Positions 62,693 through 64,000 of a DNA stretch of 64,000 bases are shown here, in pieces. The position numbers were made by a program, and so were the translations under genes. The notes below the pieces were generated by a model. It did no database searches, was not told the origin of the DNA, and worked only from the letters and a program-made list of their open reading frames with translations. Numbering within the stretch: the stretch's first letter is position 1; each line of letters starts with the position of its first letter. The stretch is taken from assembly GCF_025145285.1 (NCBI RefSeq), contig NZ_CP102251.1, positions 2,666,001-2,730,000 of the forward strand. Direction: 5' to 3'. The stretch is from Alistipes onderdonkii (GTDB lineage Bacteria > Bacteroidota > Bacteroidia > Bacteroidales > Rikenellaceae).

Positions 62693-64000
62693 ATGAAGAC
62701 ATTTCCAATAGGCGGAGTCCATCCGTCGGAAAATAAACTGAGCGGCGCCAAACCGATCGAGGTGCTTCCGCTGCCCGACGTGGTGACGATCCCGCTCGCA
62801 CAGCACATCGGCGCCCCCGCCGTGGCCAAGGTCGCCAAGGGCGACAAGGTCGTGACGGGGCAGCTCATCGCCGAGGCGGGCAGTTTTATGTCGGCCAATA
62901 TCCACGCCCCGGTTTCGGGGACGGTAACGGCCGTGGACATGGTGCCCAACGGGCAGGGGCTGCGCCAGGTGATGATTACGATCAAACGCGAGGGCGACGA
63001 CTGGGCCGAGGGGATCGACCGCTCGGAGACGATCGTCAGGGAGTGCACGCTCTCCGCACAGGAGATCGTCGCCCGGATCAAGGACGCCGGCATCGTCGGC
63101 ATGGGCGGCGCGACGTTCCCCACGCACGTGAAACTCTCGATCCCTCCCGGGAAAAAGGCCGAGGCGCTGATTATCAACGGTGTAGAGTGCGAGCCTTACC
63201 TTACGTCCGACCACCGTACGATGCTCGAGCACGGCGAGGAGCTGCTCGTGGGCGTGACGATACTGATGAAGGCCATCGCCGTGGAGAAAGCCTATATCGG
63301 GATCGAGAACAACAAACCCGACGCCATTGCGCACCTGCGCCGTCTGGCCCAAGGGTATAAGGGCATCGAGGTGGTGCCCCTCAAGGTGAAATACCCGCAG
63401 GGCGGTGAGAAACAGCTGATCGCGGCCATTACGGGGCGCGAGGTGCCGCCCCCGCCCGCACTCCCGATCGACGTGGGTGCCGTGGTGTGCAATGCCTCGA
63501 CGACCTATGCGGTCTACCAGGCCGTGCAGAAGCACAAGCCGTTGATCGAGCGCGTGGTGACGATCACGGGCAAAGGCGTCCGGGAGCCCAAGAACCTGCT
63601 GACCCGCATGGGTACGCCCGTCGAGGCGCTGATCGAGGCGGCCGGAGGGCTTCCCGCCGATGCGGGCAAGGTCATCAACGGCGGCCCGATGATGGGGCGC
63701 GCGATGGTCAACCTCGCCTCGCCCGTGACGAAGGGGTGCTCGGGCATCACCGTCATGAGCGGCCGCGACGCCCAGCGCCGCGAGGCCTCGCAGTGCATCA
63801 AGTGCGCCAAGTGCGTGGCTGCCTGCCCGATGGGGCTCGAACCCTATTATCTCTCGAAGATGACCCAGAAGAAAGGCTGGGAGGAAGTCGAGGCGCAGAT
63901 GATCACTTCGTGCATCGAGTGCGGCTGCTGCCAGGCCTCGTGCCCCGCTTACCTGCCGCTGCTGGACTGGGTGCGCCTGGGGAAACAGACTGTCATGGGC
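62693..64000 (+). CDS. rnfC: Rnf complex subunit C (3' end outside window)
   Basis: Peripheral subunit of Rnf, binding FMN and NADH. The 436 residues in view start MKTFPIGGVHPSENKLSGAK. Landmarks are IVGMGGATFPTHVKL and ALIINGVECEPYLTSDHRTM (the NADH and FMN region), and two ferredoxin motifs CIKCAKCVAACP and CIECGCCQASCP. The frame is open to the last base. It follows rnfB after 93 bp; rnfD, G, E and A should follow outside the window. Confidence 0.93.
   Translation, partial: MKTFPIGGVHPSENKLSGAKPIEVLPLPDVVTIPLAQHIGAPAVAKVAKGDKVVTGQLIAEAGSFMSANIHAPVSGTVTAVDMVPNGQGLRQVMITIKREGDDWAEGIDRSETIVRECTLSAQEIVARIKDAGIVGMGGATFPTHVKLSIPPGKKAEALIINGVECEPYLTSDHRTMLEHGEELLVGVTILMKAIAVEKAYIGIENNKPDAIAHLRRLAQGYKGIEVVPLKVKYPQGGEKQLIAAITGREVPPPPALPIDVGAVVCNASTTYAVYQAVQKHKPLIERVVTITGKGVREPKNLLTRMGTPVEALIEAAGGLPADAGKVINGGPMMGRAMVNLASPVTKGCSGITVMSGRDAQRREASQCIKCAKCVAACPMGLEPYYLSKMTQKKGWEEVEAQMITSCIECGCCQASCPAYLPLLDWVRLGKQTVMG

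Overview
This 64 kb window reads as a chromosomal segment of a GC-rich member of the Bacteroidales, most likely Alistipes or a close Rikenellaceae relative. The evidence is promoters of the Bacteroidetes type (TTTG, 18-20 bp, TAnnTTTG) in front of many genes, little sign of Shine-Dalgarno sites, SusE-era style lipoproteins with BACON, META and S1/P1 domains, a long Ala/Glu-rich tail on ribosomal protein S16, a glycine-tRNA ligase of the alpha2 type, pyruvate phosphate dikinase plus pyruvate:ferredoxin oxidoreductase, and an Rnf complex. The genus is inferred from gene content only. No phage, insertion sequence with a transposase, integrase or CRISPR array was seen.

Layout. 1-5.2 kb: end of fabF, rnc, radC, glyS, a tiny membrane protein, ruvX and def, all on +. 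5.5-9.7 kb (-): two small outer-membrane beta-barrels and ppdK. 9.9-14.9 kb (-): a catalytically dead-looking EEP-fold protein behind an XRE regulator, a 0.7 kb repeat-bearing gap, then mnmA, a CPBP membrane protein, rimM and rpsP. 15.2-20.9 kb: tRNA-Arg(UCU) and a sugar locus of an AraC regulator, a fucose/arabinose-isomerase-like enzyme and a large GH106-like secreted glycosidase. 21.3-25.1 kb (-): a response regulator and two adjacent TPR-type sensor kinases, one without the phospho-accepting histidine. 25.2-31.5 kb (-): lptB-aroA-aroC-prmC-recX-M23 peptidase, tightly packed. 31.6-36.2 kb (+): recQ, three tiny membrane proteins, a GNAT acetyltransferase and rsmA with an internal tandem-repeat insert. 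36.4-38.9 kb (-): an M16 peptidase pair, the catalytic one interrupted by an in-frame TAG. 38.9-39.7 kb: a structured RNA candidate and the PFOR control region. 39.7-50.4 kb: PFOR, secreted proteins, a serine hydrolase (also TAG-interrupted), rpmA/rplU, cysQ and an LRR/EF-hand lipoprotein. 50.4-58.2 kb: a Cys-rich membrane protein divergent from trkA, then GH3, dNK, an RsmF-like methyltransferase, a MerR regulator, a Nif3-like protein and a zinc-ribbon coiled coil. 58.4-64 kb: cupin, nadE with an apparently dead glutaminase domain, rseC, rnfB and the start of rnfC.

How the genes work together. Much of the window is housekeeping: ribosome parts and their maturation (S16, L21, L27, RimM, RsmA, MnmA, PrmC, RNase III), cofactor and aromatic synthesis, and anaerobic energy metabolism (PPDK, PFOR, Rnf). 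Accessory character appears in the sugar locus, the two-component cluster, the lipoproteins and the repeat-bearing gaps.

Most worth following: loss of catalytic residues in otherwise intact proteins (EEP protein, kinase H-box, NadE nitrilase domain), two genes cut by TAG where tryptophan is expected, a perfectly palindromic divergent promoter, a multi-stem RNA ending in a T-run, and tandem-repeat insertions in RNA-modification enzymes.
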